Below are positions 27,742-35,808 of a stretch of DNA of 64,000 nucleotides, piece by piece. The position numbers and the translations under genes are program-made. The DNA is from Streptomyces pactum (GTDB lineage: Bacteria; Actinomycetota; Actinomycetes; Streptomycetales; Streptomycetaceae), in assembly GCF_002005225.1 (NCBI RefSeq), contig NZ_CP019724.1:806001-870000 (forward strand), written 5' to 3'. Position 1 is the stretch's first letter. Each line of letters begins with the position of its first letter. Under the pieces are notes generated by a model. It was not told where the DNA came from. It saw only the letters and a program-made list of their open reading frames with translations, and made no database searches.

Positions 27742-29133
27742 TCAGGCAGCGACGGGAGCGAGCCGCCCCGCGCCGGCCACCGACTCCTCGTAGACCCGGC
27801 CGACACGGAGCACCGTCGCGTCGCGGAAGGGGCGCGCCATCAGCTGCATACCGATCGGCAGTCCGGCGCGGTCGTGACCGACCGGCAGGGTGAGGGCCGG
27901 GACGCCGGTGATGTTGGCGGGTGCACAGAGGCGGACGTAGCTGTCCGACACGGCCTCGGTCGTGCCATCGGCCCACTCGACGGCTTCCCTCCCCGCCTCG
28001 GCGGCGGTCATCGGCACCGTCGGCGCGGCGAGGACGTCGACTCCGTCGAACATGCGGGCCCAGGCGTCCCTCATCATGGTGCGGGCCCGCTGGGCGCGGA
28101 GGTAATCGCCCGCAGAGGTGAGTTCACCGGCCTCCAGCAGGATGCGGACGTCCGCCGCGTACAGGTCGGGGACGGCCCGCAGCGACCGCTCGTGGTACGC
28201 GGTGGCCTCGGGGACCATCAGCCCCCACTGGACGGCCTGGATGTAACGCGCCATCGGGATCTCGACGTCGACGAGCTCCGCCCCGAGCTCCGCCAGCCGC
28301 TCGATCGCGCCGCGTACGGACTCCTCGACCTCGGGCGTGACCCGGTCGAAGTAGTGGTTCCGCGGTACGCCGACCTTCAGTCCTCGCAGATCGCCTCCCG
28401 GGAAGCGGTCCGGCACGGGGCCGGCCACGCTCGCCGGGTCGCGCGGGTCGTGGCAGGCGGTCGCCGACAGCACCAGCGCCGCGTCCTGGACGGTGCGGGT
28501 GACAGGGCCCACGTGGTCCAGGGACCAGGACAGCGAGGTCACGCCTGTGCGGGGGACCAGGCCGTAGGTCGGCTTGAGGCCCACCACGCCGTTCAGGGCC
28601 GCGGGGACGCGGATGGAACCGCCCGTGTCCGTGCCCATGGCGAACGTCGCCCCGCCGGCGGCGACAGCCACCGCCGAACCGCCGCTCGACCCGCCCGCGA
28701 CCCGGCTGTGGTCCCAGGCGTTGTTCGTCTGCGGAGTGGTGAGGCCGTAGGCGAACTCATGCGTGTGCGTCTTGCCCAGGAGGACGGCCCCGGCGGCGCC
28801 GAGCCGTTCGGCCACCCGGCTGTCGTGTTCCGCCACGTGGCCTGCCCGGACGTGCGAGCTCGCCGTGGTCGGCATCCCCTCCGCGTCGATCAGATCCTTG
28901 AGCGCCATGGGGATCCCGTGCAGCGGCCCGCGCGGTCCACTGCCGGAGATCTCCCGTTCGGCGCGGGTCGCTGCGGCCAGGGCCGCGTCGGCGGCGACGG
29001 TGACGTAGGCGCCCAGCCGTCCTTCGACGGCGGCGATACGGGCGAGCACCGATTCGGTGAGTTCGACGGGGGACAGCTCCTGTGCGCGCACCGCACGGGA
29101 GGCTTCGGTCAACGACAGCTCAAACGGTTGCAT
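27742..29133 (-). CDS. Amidase-signature hydrolase (AtzE-like)
   Basis: The product is 463 residues. The Ser-cisSer-Lys triad is visible: Lys in PMALKDLIDAEGMP, the cis-Ser in RVAGGSSGGSAVAVA and the nucleophile Ser in GTDTGGSIRVPAALNG. These enzymes hydrolyse amides or ureido compounds. The preceding 64-residue gene encodes a GatC/AtzG-like small subunit whose stop overlaps this ATG, so the pair resembles the AtzE/AtzG carboxybiuret hydrolase or a related complex. The true substrate is unknown. The gap of about 150 bases to the TetR gene and the operators upstream suggest TetR control. Confidence 0.92.
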   Translation of the reverse strand: MQPFELSLTEASRAVRAQELSPVELTESVLARIAAVEGRLGAYVTVAADAALAAATRAEREISGSGPRGPLHGIPMALKDLIDAEGMPTTASSHVRAGHVAEHDSRVAERLGAAGAVLLGKTHTHEFAYGLTTPQTNNAWDHSRVAGGSSGGSAVAVAAGGATFAMGTDTGGSIRVPAALNGVVGLKPTYGLVPRTGVTSLSWSLDHVGPVTRTVQDAALVLSATACHDPRDPASVAGPVPDRFPGGDLRGLKVGVPRNHYFDRVTPEVEESVRGAIERLAELGAELVDVEIPMARYIQAVQWGLMVPEATAYHERSLRAVPDLYAADVRILLEAGELTSAGDYLRAQRARTMMRDAWARMFDGVDVLAAPTVPMTAAEAGREAVEWADGTTEAVSDSYVRLCAPANITGVPALTLPVGHDRAGLPIGMQLMARPFRDATVLRVGRVYEESVAGAGRLAPVAA

Positions 29134-29327
29134 CAGGCATTCCCCTGTCCGGCGCGGTAGGAGGAGGCGGGAGGGGTGTCGCCGAAGTCGAGCTCGCGCA
29201 ACGTGCTGATCACGGAGTGGATGTAGTTGGCCGTCACGGCCACTTCTTCGTGTCGGCCTTCCCGGAGGGGGAGTCCCGCCCGCAGCGCCCCTCGGGCTGC
29301 CTCTTGGGGGCTGAGTTCGCTGGTCAT
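29133..29327 (-). CDS. AtzG-like (GatC-fold) amidase partner
   Basis: The product is 64 residues, reading REGRHEEVAVTANYIHSVIS and TLRELDFGDTPPASSYRAG. This matches the pattern of GatC/AtzG small proteins: a helix pair followed by an extended tail that wraps the amidase partner. It is the first gene of the leftward unit and its TGA overlaps the amidase ATG. A possible role is stabilising the amidase rather than catalysis. Confidence 0.8.
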   Translation of the reverse strand: MTSELSPQEAARGALRAGLPLREGRHEEVAVTANYIHSVISTLRELDFGDTPPASSYRAGQGNA

Positions 29328-29387
29328 GGTGTCCTTCCGGATCTGTGCGGCGCGACGGGCCGGGATTGGCCCGGCCCCTCGATCGCC

Positions 29388-29406
29388 GCAAACGCGAATC
29401 GTTTGC
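29388..29406. promoter_or_regulatory. Palindromic TetR operator candidate (site 1)
   Basis: GCAAACG-CGAAT-CGTTTGC is a perfect 7+5+7 inverted repeat in the divergent promoter between the AtzG-like and MFS genes. It shares sequence with the site at 27610-27627. Confidence 0.7.
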
Positions 29407-29436
29407 TTTAGTCGACCGTAGGGCCTACGGTGACTT

Positions 29437-29455
29437 AAAGCAAACCAATTGCTTT
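29437..29455. promoter_or_regulatory. Palindromic TetR operator candidate (site 2)
   Basis: AAAGCAA-ACCAA-TTGCTTT is an inverted repeat 18 bases before the MFS start. It shares GCAAAC and TTGCTTT words with site 1. Confidence 0.55.
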
Positions 29456-29473
29456 TACCCGGGAAGGGCCCTC

Positions 29474-30799
29474 ATGCAGAGTGTCTCCGCGGGCCTCGTG
29501 TCTCCCCGCACCTCCACATCCGGACGCCTGCCGTTCGCCTTGCACGTCTCGATCCTGATCGCGCTGCTCGCCGCGTCCAGCGCGCCGACGCCGCTGTACC
29601 CCCGCTACCAGGCTCAGTGGCAGTTGTCGGCCCTCGACATCACCGTGGTCTTCAGCGCCTACGCCCTGGCGCTCCTGATCGCACTCCTGACCACCGGAAC
29701 CCTTTCCGACCACGTCGGACGCCGCCCCGTGCTCCTGGGCGCGCTCGCGGTCCAGGTCGCCTCCATGGCACTGTTCGCGACGGCCGGCGGCCTGACCGCC
29801 CTGATCGGCGCCCGCGTGCTGCAGGGCATCGCGACCGGCGCGGCGACCGGCGCGGCGGGCGCGGCCCTCGTCGACCTGGGCGACCCCGCCCGGCCGGGTC
29901 TCCCCGCTCTGGCCAACAGCATCGCGCCGGTGACGGGCATGGCGGCCGGCGTCCTGGCGGCCACCCTCCTGGTGCGCTTCGCCCCCGTTCCGACGATCAC
30001 GGTGTACGCGGTCCTGATCGCCGTGTTCGCCGCGCAGGCCATCGCCCTCGTCTTGACGCCCGAGACCGTCCGCCGCCGTCCCGGAGCACTGCGCTCGACG
30101 CGGCCCCACCTGGCGCTGCCGCCGGCGGCCGCCCACGCTCTCCTGCTCAACGGCGCCGGCGTCGTCGCCGTCTGGGCACTCGGCGGCTTCTACTCGTCCC
30201 TGGGGCCGGGCTTCACACGGCTCATCTCCCCCGACGGACCCGATCACGCGGGCGGCATGGTCTTCTTCACGATGACGGCCGTCGCCGCCCCGACGGTGTA
30301 CTTCACGCGCAGGATGCGTGCCGACGTCTCCGCTCTTGTGGGGAGCTGCGCGGTGATTCCGGCGGCCGTCCTGACCCTGGGCGCCCTCCATCTCGCCGGC
30401 CCCGTACTTCTCTTCGCCGGGGCGGCGCTGGCCGGGTTCGGTTTCGGAGCCGTATCCCAGGGTGCGCTGCGCGCGGTCGTCGACTCGGTTCCGGCCTGGG
30501 AGAAGGGCGGCACGCTCGCCTCCTATTACGTACTCAGCTACCTGGCGATGAGTCTGCCCGCCATCGGCGCCGGCGCCCTCGCCGCCGGCTTCGGACTGCG
30601 TGCGGCGGCACTGGCCTACGCCTGCTGCGTGGCCGTACTGGCGACCGTCGCAGTCGCGACGCAGAGCGCGACGCTGCGTGGCCGGCGACGGTCACCGTCC
30701 CCGGACACCCACTCCGGCCCGGCAACGCGCAACTACACATCCGCCTCGCCCGGCACACCCGCACCAGACATCTCCCTCCTCGCGACCCATAACAGGTAA
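29474..30799 (+). CDS. Major facilitator superfamily exporter
   Basis: The product is 441 residues with twelve hydrophobic segments. The loop motif between TM2 and TM3 is GTLSDHVGRRPVLLGAL (motif A). TM5-like GIATGAATGAAGAALVDLGD resembles the drug-proton antiporter motif C region. It starts at ATG 29474 with GGAAGGG upstream; upstream in-frame codons cover the operators. It likely exports a toxic compound handled by the amidase and metallo-hydrolase beside it. It is 11 bases before the MBL gene, so they form an operon. Confidence 0.9.
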   Translation: MQSVSAGLVSPRTSTSGRLPFALHVSILIALLAASSAPTPLYPRYQAQWQLSALDITVVFSAYALALLIALLTTGTLSDHVGRRPVLLGALAVQVASMALFATAGGLTALIGARVLQGIATGAATGAAGAALVDLGDPARPGLPALANSIAPVTGMAAGVLAATLLVRFAPVPTITVYAVLIAVFAAQAIALVLTPETVRRRPGALRSTRPHLALPPAAAHALLLNGAGVVAVWALGGFYSSLGPGFTRLISPDGPDHAGGMVFFTMTAVAAPTVYFTRRMRADVSALVGSCAVIPAAVLTLGALHLAGPVLLFAGAALAGFGFGAVSQGALRAVVDSVPAWEKGGTLASYYVLSYLAMSLPAIGAGALAAGFGLRAAALAYACCVAVLATVAVATQSATLRGRRRSPSPDTHSGPATRNYTSASPGTPAPDISLLATHNR

Positions 30800-30810
30800 G
30801 GAAAGCCGCC

Positions 30811-31746
30811 GTGTTCACCTCATCGAAGACGACCGAGTCCACCACTTCCCCCGCCCCCTCGTGGACGGTGGGCGACCACACCGTACGACGCATCGACGAA
30901 GTGGTTCTGCCTGCCGGGACCGGCCCGTGGCTGCTGCCCGGGGCGACCACCGACCTCGTGAGCCGGACTCCCTGGCTGAGCCCCGAATTCGCCGACGGAC
31001 AAGGCGTCCTGCGCCTGGCGAGTCACAGCTTCGCCGTCGAGGTGGACGGGATGCGGGTGCTGGTGGACACCGGCATCGGAAACGGGAAGCGGCGCGCCAA
31101 CCCCGCCTGGCACAACCTGAACAGCGACTACGAAGCACGGCTACGGGCGGCGGGCTTCGCGCCGGAGAGCGTTGACGTCGTGGTCCTGACCCACCTCCAC
31201 GCCGACCACGTGGGATGGAACACGCGTGCCGAGGGCGACGCCTGGGTGCCCACCTTCCCGAACGCGCGCTATCTCGCCTCGCGTACCGAGTGGGACTACT
31301 GGGCGGGTGTCGACATGGAGGAGGCACGTCGGCAGATGTTCCGGGACTCGGTCCATCCCGTCCGGGAAGCAGGTCTGTTCGACCTCATCGATGTCGCGGA
31401 CGAGGGCACGGACGTCGCGCCGGGCATCCGTCTGCTTCCCACCCCCGGCCACACGCCGGGGCAGGTAGCGGTGGAACTGAGCAGCCGTGGCGAGACCGCA
31501 CTGGTCACCGGCGACAGCATCCACCACCCGGTCCAGATGGCGCATCCGGAGCTCAGTAGCTGTGTGGACATCGCTCCCGAACTCGCGGCCAGGACCCGGA
31601 ACCAGGTGCTCGACTCACTGGCCGGTACGTCGGCTCTCCTGCTCGGAAGCCATTTCCCGCAGCCGACCGCCGGACACGTGCGACGCGAGGACGGCGGGTA
31701 CCGACTGGTCCCGGCTCCCTCAGGGGCCACGCCCATCGGCGGCTGA
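30811..31746 (+). CDS. Metallo-beta-lactamase-fold hydrolase
   Basis: The product is 311 residues, starting at GTG 30811 behind AAGGAAAG. The metal site is VVLTHLHADHVGWN (HxHxDH), with LLPTPGHTPGQVAVE supplying the third His, an Asp in LVTGDSIHH and a final His in LLGSHFPQPT. The fold includes lactonases and other ester hydrolases; GHTPGQ-type lactonase-like members dominate. The substrate is unknown. It shares an operon with the MFS gene and opposes a TetR-linked amidase. Confidence 0.92.
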   Translation: MFTSSKTTESTTSPAPSWTVGDHTVRRIDEVVLPAGTGPWLLPGATTDLVSRTPWLSPEFADGQGVLRLASHSFAVEVDGMRVLVDTGIGNGKRRANPAWHNLNSDYEARLRAAGFAPESVDVVVLTHLHADHVGWNTRAEGDAWVPTFPNARYLASRTEWDYWAGVDMEEARRQMFRDSVHPVREAGLFDLIDVADEGTDVAPGIRLLPTPGHTPGQVAVELSSRGETALVTGDSIHHPVQMAHPELSSCVDIAPELAARTRNQVLDSLAGTSALLLGSHFPQPTAGHVRREDGGYRLVPAPSGATPIGG

Positions 31747-32066
31747 AGCGGATCGAAGCACCCGGGACGTGCCGCGCACCGAGTCCGTGCGGGTGACGTC
31801 CTGGGCGTCCGCGGCCGGGCGGCCCGGGAGCCGCCGCCGCGGCCCCGCTTCAGTCTCACGAACCGAGCGTCATGCGAGCGACAAGAATGATGGATGCACG
31901 GCGTGAACACCAGAAACGCACAAGGGGTATAAGCAGCCACCTTCTCGGCGGCGTTCAGGAAACGTTAAGTAAAAGATCTGGCAAGCTGGTTGTCGAAGGC
32001 GATCCAGCCCATTGACGACTGCCTCCGCAGCGGCCACCTTGATGGCGAAGCGAATTCCGTTCGACG
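31747..32066. other. Intergenic region upstream of the GH26 gene
   Basis: The 320 bases are without a gene. The 31870-32000 part is AT-richer (aaacgttaagtaaaagatc) and likely contains the mannanase promoter. I found no CebR-type TGGGAGCGCTCCCA box. Confidence 0.5.
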
Positions 32067-33092
32067 ATGAAAGCTGGAATGCCGATGAGAAGAATACGAC
32101 ACCGTGTCGCCTTCATTGCGGTCGTCGCGGCAGTCGCCGCAGCAATCCTCTTCTGGCCTGCGACGGAATCCGCACAGGCCTTTCCCCCCACCCCCAAGCA
32201 GACGGTGTTGAACTATCTTCGCTCCATTTCCGGCAACCACATCGTTTCCGGTCAGCACAACAAGGAGCCGGCTTCCGCACCCGGGCAGTACACGCAACAG
32301 GTCAAGGACGTGACAGGCCAGTATCCCGGCCTGTGGGGCGGCGACCTGATGTTCGGCGCCACGGACGTGGCCAACCGCCAGCGCGTGATCGACCAGGCGA
32401 AGACGGAGTGGGCGAACGGCTCCCTGGTCAGTCTCACCTGGCACGTCTGTCCGCCTACCGGCGGCAGCACCTGCGCCTTCGAGGGCGGTGTGAAGTCGAA
32501 CATAACGAATGCGGAGTTCTCGCAGATCCTCGCCGAGGGAAGCGTTCTGAACAACGCCTGGAAGCGTCGCCTCGACGAGGTCGTCCCCTATCTCCAGCAG
32601 TTGAGGAACGCAGGTGTTCCGGTCCTCTTCCGGCCGCTGCACGAAATGAACGAATCGTGGAACTGGTGGGGAAACCGCCCCGGGTCGAACGGCAGTGCGC
32701 GCCTCTACCAGATCACTCGCGACTACCTCGCCGGGACGAAGGGTCTGGACAATCTGATCTGGGTCTGGAACGTGCAGGACAATCCGGCGGGCGGGTGGGG
32801 CGACTACTACCCGGGGAATCAGTACGTGGATGTCGTATCGCTGGACGTCTGGTACAAGAGCCACCCCAGTTCCGCCGACTACCAGCAGATGCGCACCATC
32901 GCGGGCACGAAGCCGATGGCCATCGCGGAGATCGGCAAGATGCCGACCGCTGCCCTGCTGGACAGCCAGACCCGGTGGGCGTGGTTCATGATGTGGTCCG
33001 AGCATCTGCGCGGGAACAACACCAACGCCGAGATCCAGGCGGCGTACTTCCACCCCCGTGTGCTGAACCAGGGTGAGGTCGTGCTGCCCTGA
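32067..33092 (+). CDS. Secreted GH26 endo-beta-1,4-mannanase
   Basis: The product is 341 residues. The signal peptide ends near ATESAQAF. The GH26 catalytic acid is in VLFRPLHEMNESWNWWG and the nucleophile Glu in KPMAIAEIGKMP. Other conserved parts are GNHIVSGQHN, SLTWH and LIWVWNVQDN. It cuts mannan or glucomannan outside the cell. There is no carbohydrate-binding module. The start is uncertain among in-frame ATGs at 32067, 32079 and 32085, none with a strong ribosome site. It probably feeds mannooligosaccharides to the ABC transporter and GH2 enzyme encoded nearby. Confidence 0.92.
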   Translation: MKAGMPMRRIRHRVAFIAVVAAVAAAILFWPATESAQAFPPTPKQTVLNYLRSISGNHIVSGQHNKEPASAPGQYTQQVKDVTGQYPGLWGGDLMFGATDVANRQRVIDQAKTEWANGSLVSLTWHVCPPTGGSTCAFEGGVKSNITNAEFSQILAEGSVLNNAWKRRLDEVVPYLQQLRNAGVPVLFRPLHEMNESWNWWGNRPGSNGSARLYQITRDYLAGTKGLDNLIWVWNVQDNPAGGWGDYYPGNQYVDVVSLDVWYKSHPSSADYQQMRTIAGTKPMAIAEIGKMPTAALLDSQTRWAWFMMWSEHLRGNNTNAEIQAAYFHPRVLNQGEVVLP

Positions 33093-33139
33093 CGCCCGGC
33101 GCGAGCGCTGCGCGGCTGAGCCTGCCGGGGGTGCGCCGG

Positions 33140-33817
33140 TCACAGCCAGCCGTGAAGCGCCCGGAGGAACCCGGCTGGATCATCACGGTGGACGGTGTGC
33201 CCAGCACCGTCCACCGTGCGTACGTGCCAGCCGCGGCGGCTCAGTGCCGAGGCCTGGGCCGGCGAGATCCGGTCACTGGGACCGGCGAGCAGGACGAGCG
33301 AGGGGACAACGGGGGCGTCCGGCAGGCCGGGCAGGTGCTGGAGCGCGGTGACGGACGCGGGGTCCCAGGTGGCGAGCGCCCGCTGCTCGTCGGTGATGTC
33401 GTCGTCGTGCCAGCGGGGGTGGGCCGTACGCAGCTCCCGCCAGGTGGCGTGTTTGCCGGCGCGCAAGGCGTCCAGGTCCCGTTTTCGGGGCACCCAGGCG
33501 GGGTCGCAGTGGACGGCGCGGGCGCAGCGCAGTCGCGGTACGGCGAGCAGCAGCGCGGCCGAGCCCAGTGAGTGACCGATGGCGAGGTCGGGCGTCACGA
33601 GCAAGGTGTCGAGCAGGTCGGCGGCGAGTGCGGTGGGTGTGTAGACCGGGGCGGGCCCGCTGGCTCCGTGGCCCGGCAGATCCACGGCGACGACCCGGTA
33701 ACCGTGCTCGGCGATCGCCGGGGCGACGCGACTCCAGCCGCGTGAGTCGGACATGATGCCGTGCACCAGTACGGCTGTGCGGGGGCCTTCGCCCCAGACC
33801 CGGGATGTGAGCCTCAC
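33140..33817 (-). CDS. Alpha/beta-hydrolase fold protein
   Basis: The product is 225 residues. The oxyanion region is VLVHGIMSDSRGW, the nucleophile elbow is AIGHSLGSAALLL (Ser in GHSLGS) and the catalytic His lies in VDGAGHTVHRD. The substrate is unknown. Its GTG start overlaps the stop of the manA-like gene (GTGA), so translation is coupled. The DNA around the His codon forms a perfect 14-bp inverted repeat. Confidence 0.88.
   Translation of the reverse strand: MRLTSRVWGEGPRTAVLVHGIMSDSRGWSRVAPAIAEHGYRVVAVDLPGHGASGPAPVYTPTALAADLLDTLLVTPDLAIGHSLGSAALLLAVPRLRCARAVHCDPAWVPRKRDLDALRAGKHATWRELRTAHPRWHDDDITDEQRALATWDPASVTALQHLPGLPDAPVVPSLVLLAGPSDRISPAQASALSRRGWHVRTVDGAGHTVHRDDPAGFLRALHGWL
33184..33218. 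terminator. Perfect 14-bp hairpin inside the hydrolase 3' end
   Basis: CACGGTGGACGGTG and CACCGTCCACCGTG flank a 7-base loop. The hairpin lies about 90 bases past the GH26 stop codon and inside the converging hydrolase gene, so it may terminate mannanase transcripts. Confidence 0.5.
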
Positions 33818-34482
33818 GAGACGCCGTCCGGGGTGTCCCGGGCCCGGTAGAGCAGCGCTCCCGCACCGGACACCGCACAGGGCGAGCCGGCCGGGACGAC
33901 GACGTGTTTATCGGTCAGGCCGCAGCGCAGCACGTTGTCGGAGTTGGCCGGGAACCCCACACCTGTCCCCCACAGACAGGTGTGCGGCACTCCCGCCGCC
34001 ACGTGCGGGGCTTCCCCTGTGCCGCGACTGACATGGTTGAGCAGTAGTGCCGCGGGCAGGCCGGGTTCGTCGGGGAAGTCGGCGGCCACGGTGGCGTACG
34101 CGGCGGCGGTCGAGCTCCACGAGCCGGGCGACCCGGCGAGCGCGGGCAGGGCGTCGGCGACGGCGCGCACCAGGCGTCGTGGCGCGGTCAGGGCCACCTG
34201 GAGTATGCCCCCGAGGGAGTCGCGCCGCGGGCGGGAACGCAGCGAAGCCGACCCGAGGCTCGCCTCTCCCGGATCGCCGACGGGGACGACTGCGATCGCG
34301 GCCGCCGGATCCGGGGTGCCGGGCCGGCCGGTGAGCGGTGACGGAGCGGCGTGGTGCGCGCCGAACCGCAGCTCGGCCCGGGGTTCCCCGTCGGGCCGCT
34401 GTCCGAGCAGGGCGGGGATCGCGGTGCGTGACCCCCAGGAGTAGGCGCGTACGACGGGGGCCGGCGAGGCGATTGCGGTCAT
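33814..34482 (-). CDS. manA: Shortened, possibly inactive type I phosphomannose isomerase
   Basis: The product is 222 residues against about 390 for the family. The N-terminus (VVRAYSWGSRTAIPALLGQR and LRFGAHHAAPSPL) and a C-terminal cupin part (LPAALLLNHVSRGTGEAPHV, AAGVPHTCLWGTGV, ANSDNVLRCGLTDKHV) are recognisable. The middle, including the metal-binding QxHPD and NKPE motifs, is missing. GEAPHVAAGVPH keeps one His. The enzyme would interconvert mannose-6-P and fructose-6-P, but this copy probably cannot. The start ATG has GGAGAGACC upstream and it is coupled to the hydrolase gene. Confidence 0.65.
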   Translation of the reverse strand: MTAIASPAPVVRAYSWGSRTAIPALLGQRPDGEPRAELRFGAHHAAPSPLTGRPGTPDPAAAIAVVPVGDPGEASLGSASLRSRPRRDSLGGILQVALTAPRRLVRAVADALPALAGSPGSWSSTAAAYATVAADFPDEPGLPAALLLNHVSRGTGEAPHVAAGVPHTCLWGTGVGFPANSDNVLRCGLTDKHVVVPAGSPCAVSGAGALLYRARDTPDGVS

Positions 34483-34602
34483 GGTCTCTCCGGGAGACGT
34501 GGAAAGGGCCGCCCTCGGCGATCGCGGGCGGCGGGCTCGTGCCGGGCAGGCCTCGGGGGCTCGGGGGCTCGGGGGAGCCGTGCCCGGCAGGACGGGGTGA
34601 GA

Positions 34603-34700
34603 TCAGTCCGTAGCGGTGATCGAGTCGATCCAGGCGGTGCCGGCCTTGCCGTTGGAGTAGAAGGACATCTGTGTGACGGAAGTGAGCAGGGCGGGGGGCA
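34603..34700 (-). pseudogene. C-terminal stub of a secreted carbohydrate-binding protein
   Basis: The minus strand reads VTQMSFYSNGKAGTAWIDSI then TATD before TGA. This jelly-roll-like ending is typical of CBM-bearing secreted glycosidases. No upstream part is present; Gly/Pro-rich sequence follows. It lies between the manA-like and lacI genes of the mannan locus. Confidence 0.4.
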
Positions 34701-34749
34701 CGGGCACGGGTGCAGCCCGGGCCCGGGCCACCGGCCCGGTGGCTTTGCG

Positions 34750-35808
34750 TCAGCCGGTGGTGTCCTGCGGGGGCGCGCTGCTGCCTCGGGGCAGCAGGAC
34801 GGGGGTCGCGGCGGGTGCCGACGGGGGATTGCGGCGGTGCACGACGTCGAACAGCCGACGGGTGACCTCGGCACCGAAGCCGAAGACGTCGTGGCTCATC
34901 GCGGACAGGTTCGGATGCGTGAGCCGGCACAACTGGGAGTCGTCCCAGGCGATCAGGCTGACGTCCTTCGGCACGCTCAGGCCCATCTCGGCTGCCACGG
35001 ACAGACCCGCGACGGCCATGATGTCGTTGTCGTAGACGATCGCCGTGGGCCGCTCCCGGGAGGCGAGCAGTGACCGGGTGGCTCGTGCGCCCTGCTCACC
35101 GGAGTAGTCGGTGGTGACGCTGCGGGCCGGCTCCAGGCCCAGCTCCGCCACGATCGCGTTCAGCGCGGCGGTACGGATCATGGTGTGGCCAAGCGTCGGG
35201 TGACCGCCCACCCGTGCGATCCGCCGGTGTCCGAGGGCGGCGAGGTAGCGCACCGCCTCGTGCACGGCGGCCTCGTCATCGGTCCACACCGAGGTGAAGT
35301 CGCCGGTCAGGGACGGGTGGCCGACCGCGACGGCCGGCAGCCCGACCGTCGCCAGTTCGGTGATCCGGGGGTCGTTCTGCCGGATGTCGACCAGGATGGA
35401 GCCGGCGATCCGGCGGGACTGCCACCACTGGCGGTGGACCGCTATCTCCTGGTCGGTGTCCCGTACGAGGTGCAGCAGCAGCGAACACCCCTGCTCCTCC
35501 AGGACCGACTCGACTCCGGAGATGAACTCCATGTAGAAGGGTTCGAGCCCGAGCTGCCGCGCGGGGCGGGCGATGACCAGGCCGACCGTGTCCCCCGCGC
35601 CGGTCGCCGAACCCGACAGCTTGATCGCGGCCTGGTTCGGCACCCAGCCCAGCTCGGCCACGGCCGCCATGATGCGTTCACGCGTGGCCTCCGATACGCC
35701 TGGCCGGTTGTTGAAGGCCAGGGACACCGCGCCGCGGGACACACCGGCCCGGGCGGCCACGTCAGTGATCGTGACGCGCCCGGGCCGACGTGCCCTTCCC
35801 TCATTCAC
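34750..35808 (-). CDS. LacI-family repressor of the mannan operon
   Basis: The product is 352 residues. The HTH is VTITDVAARAGVSRGAVSLA with the hinge ELGWVPNQAAIKLSGS. The periplasmic-binding-like core includes GDTVGLVIARPARQLGLEPF, AAVHEAVRYLAALGHRRIAR and SLIAWDDSQLCRLTHP. It starts at GTG 35808 behind GGAGAAG, overlapping the beta-mannosidase stop by 8 bases. It is the last gene of the transporter/mannosidase operon. It probably binds the palindrome at 41796-41807 and is released by a mannooligosaccharide. Confidence 0.9.
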   Translation of the reverse strand: MNEGRARRPGRVTITDVAARAGVSRGAVSLAFNNRPGVSEATRERIMAAVAELGWVPNQAAIKLSGSATGAGDTVGLVIARPARQLGLEPFYMEFISGVESVLEEQGCSLLLHLVRDTDQEIAVHRQWWQSRRIAGSILVDIRQNDPRITELATVGLPAVAVGHPSLTGDFTSVWTDDEAAVHEAVRYLAALGHRRIARVGGHPTLGHTMIRTAALNAIVAELGLEPARSVTTDYSGEQGARATRSLLASRERPTAIVYDNDIMAVAGLSVAAEMGLSVPKDVSLIAWDDSQLCRLTHPNLSAMSHDVFGFGAEVTRRLFDVVHRRNPPSAPAATPVLLPRGSSAPPQDTTG

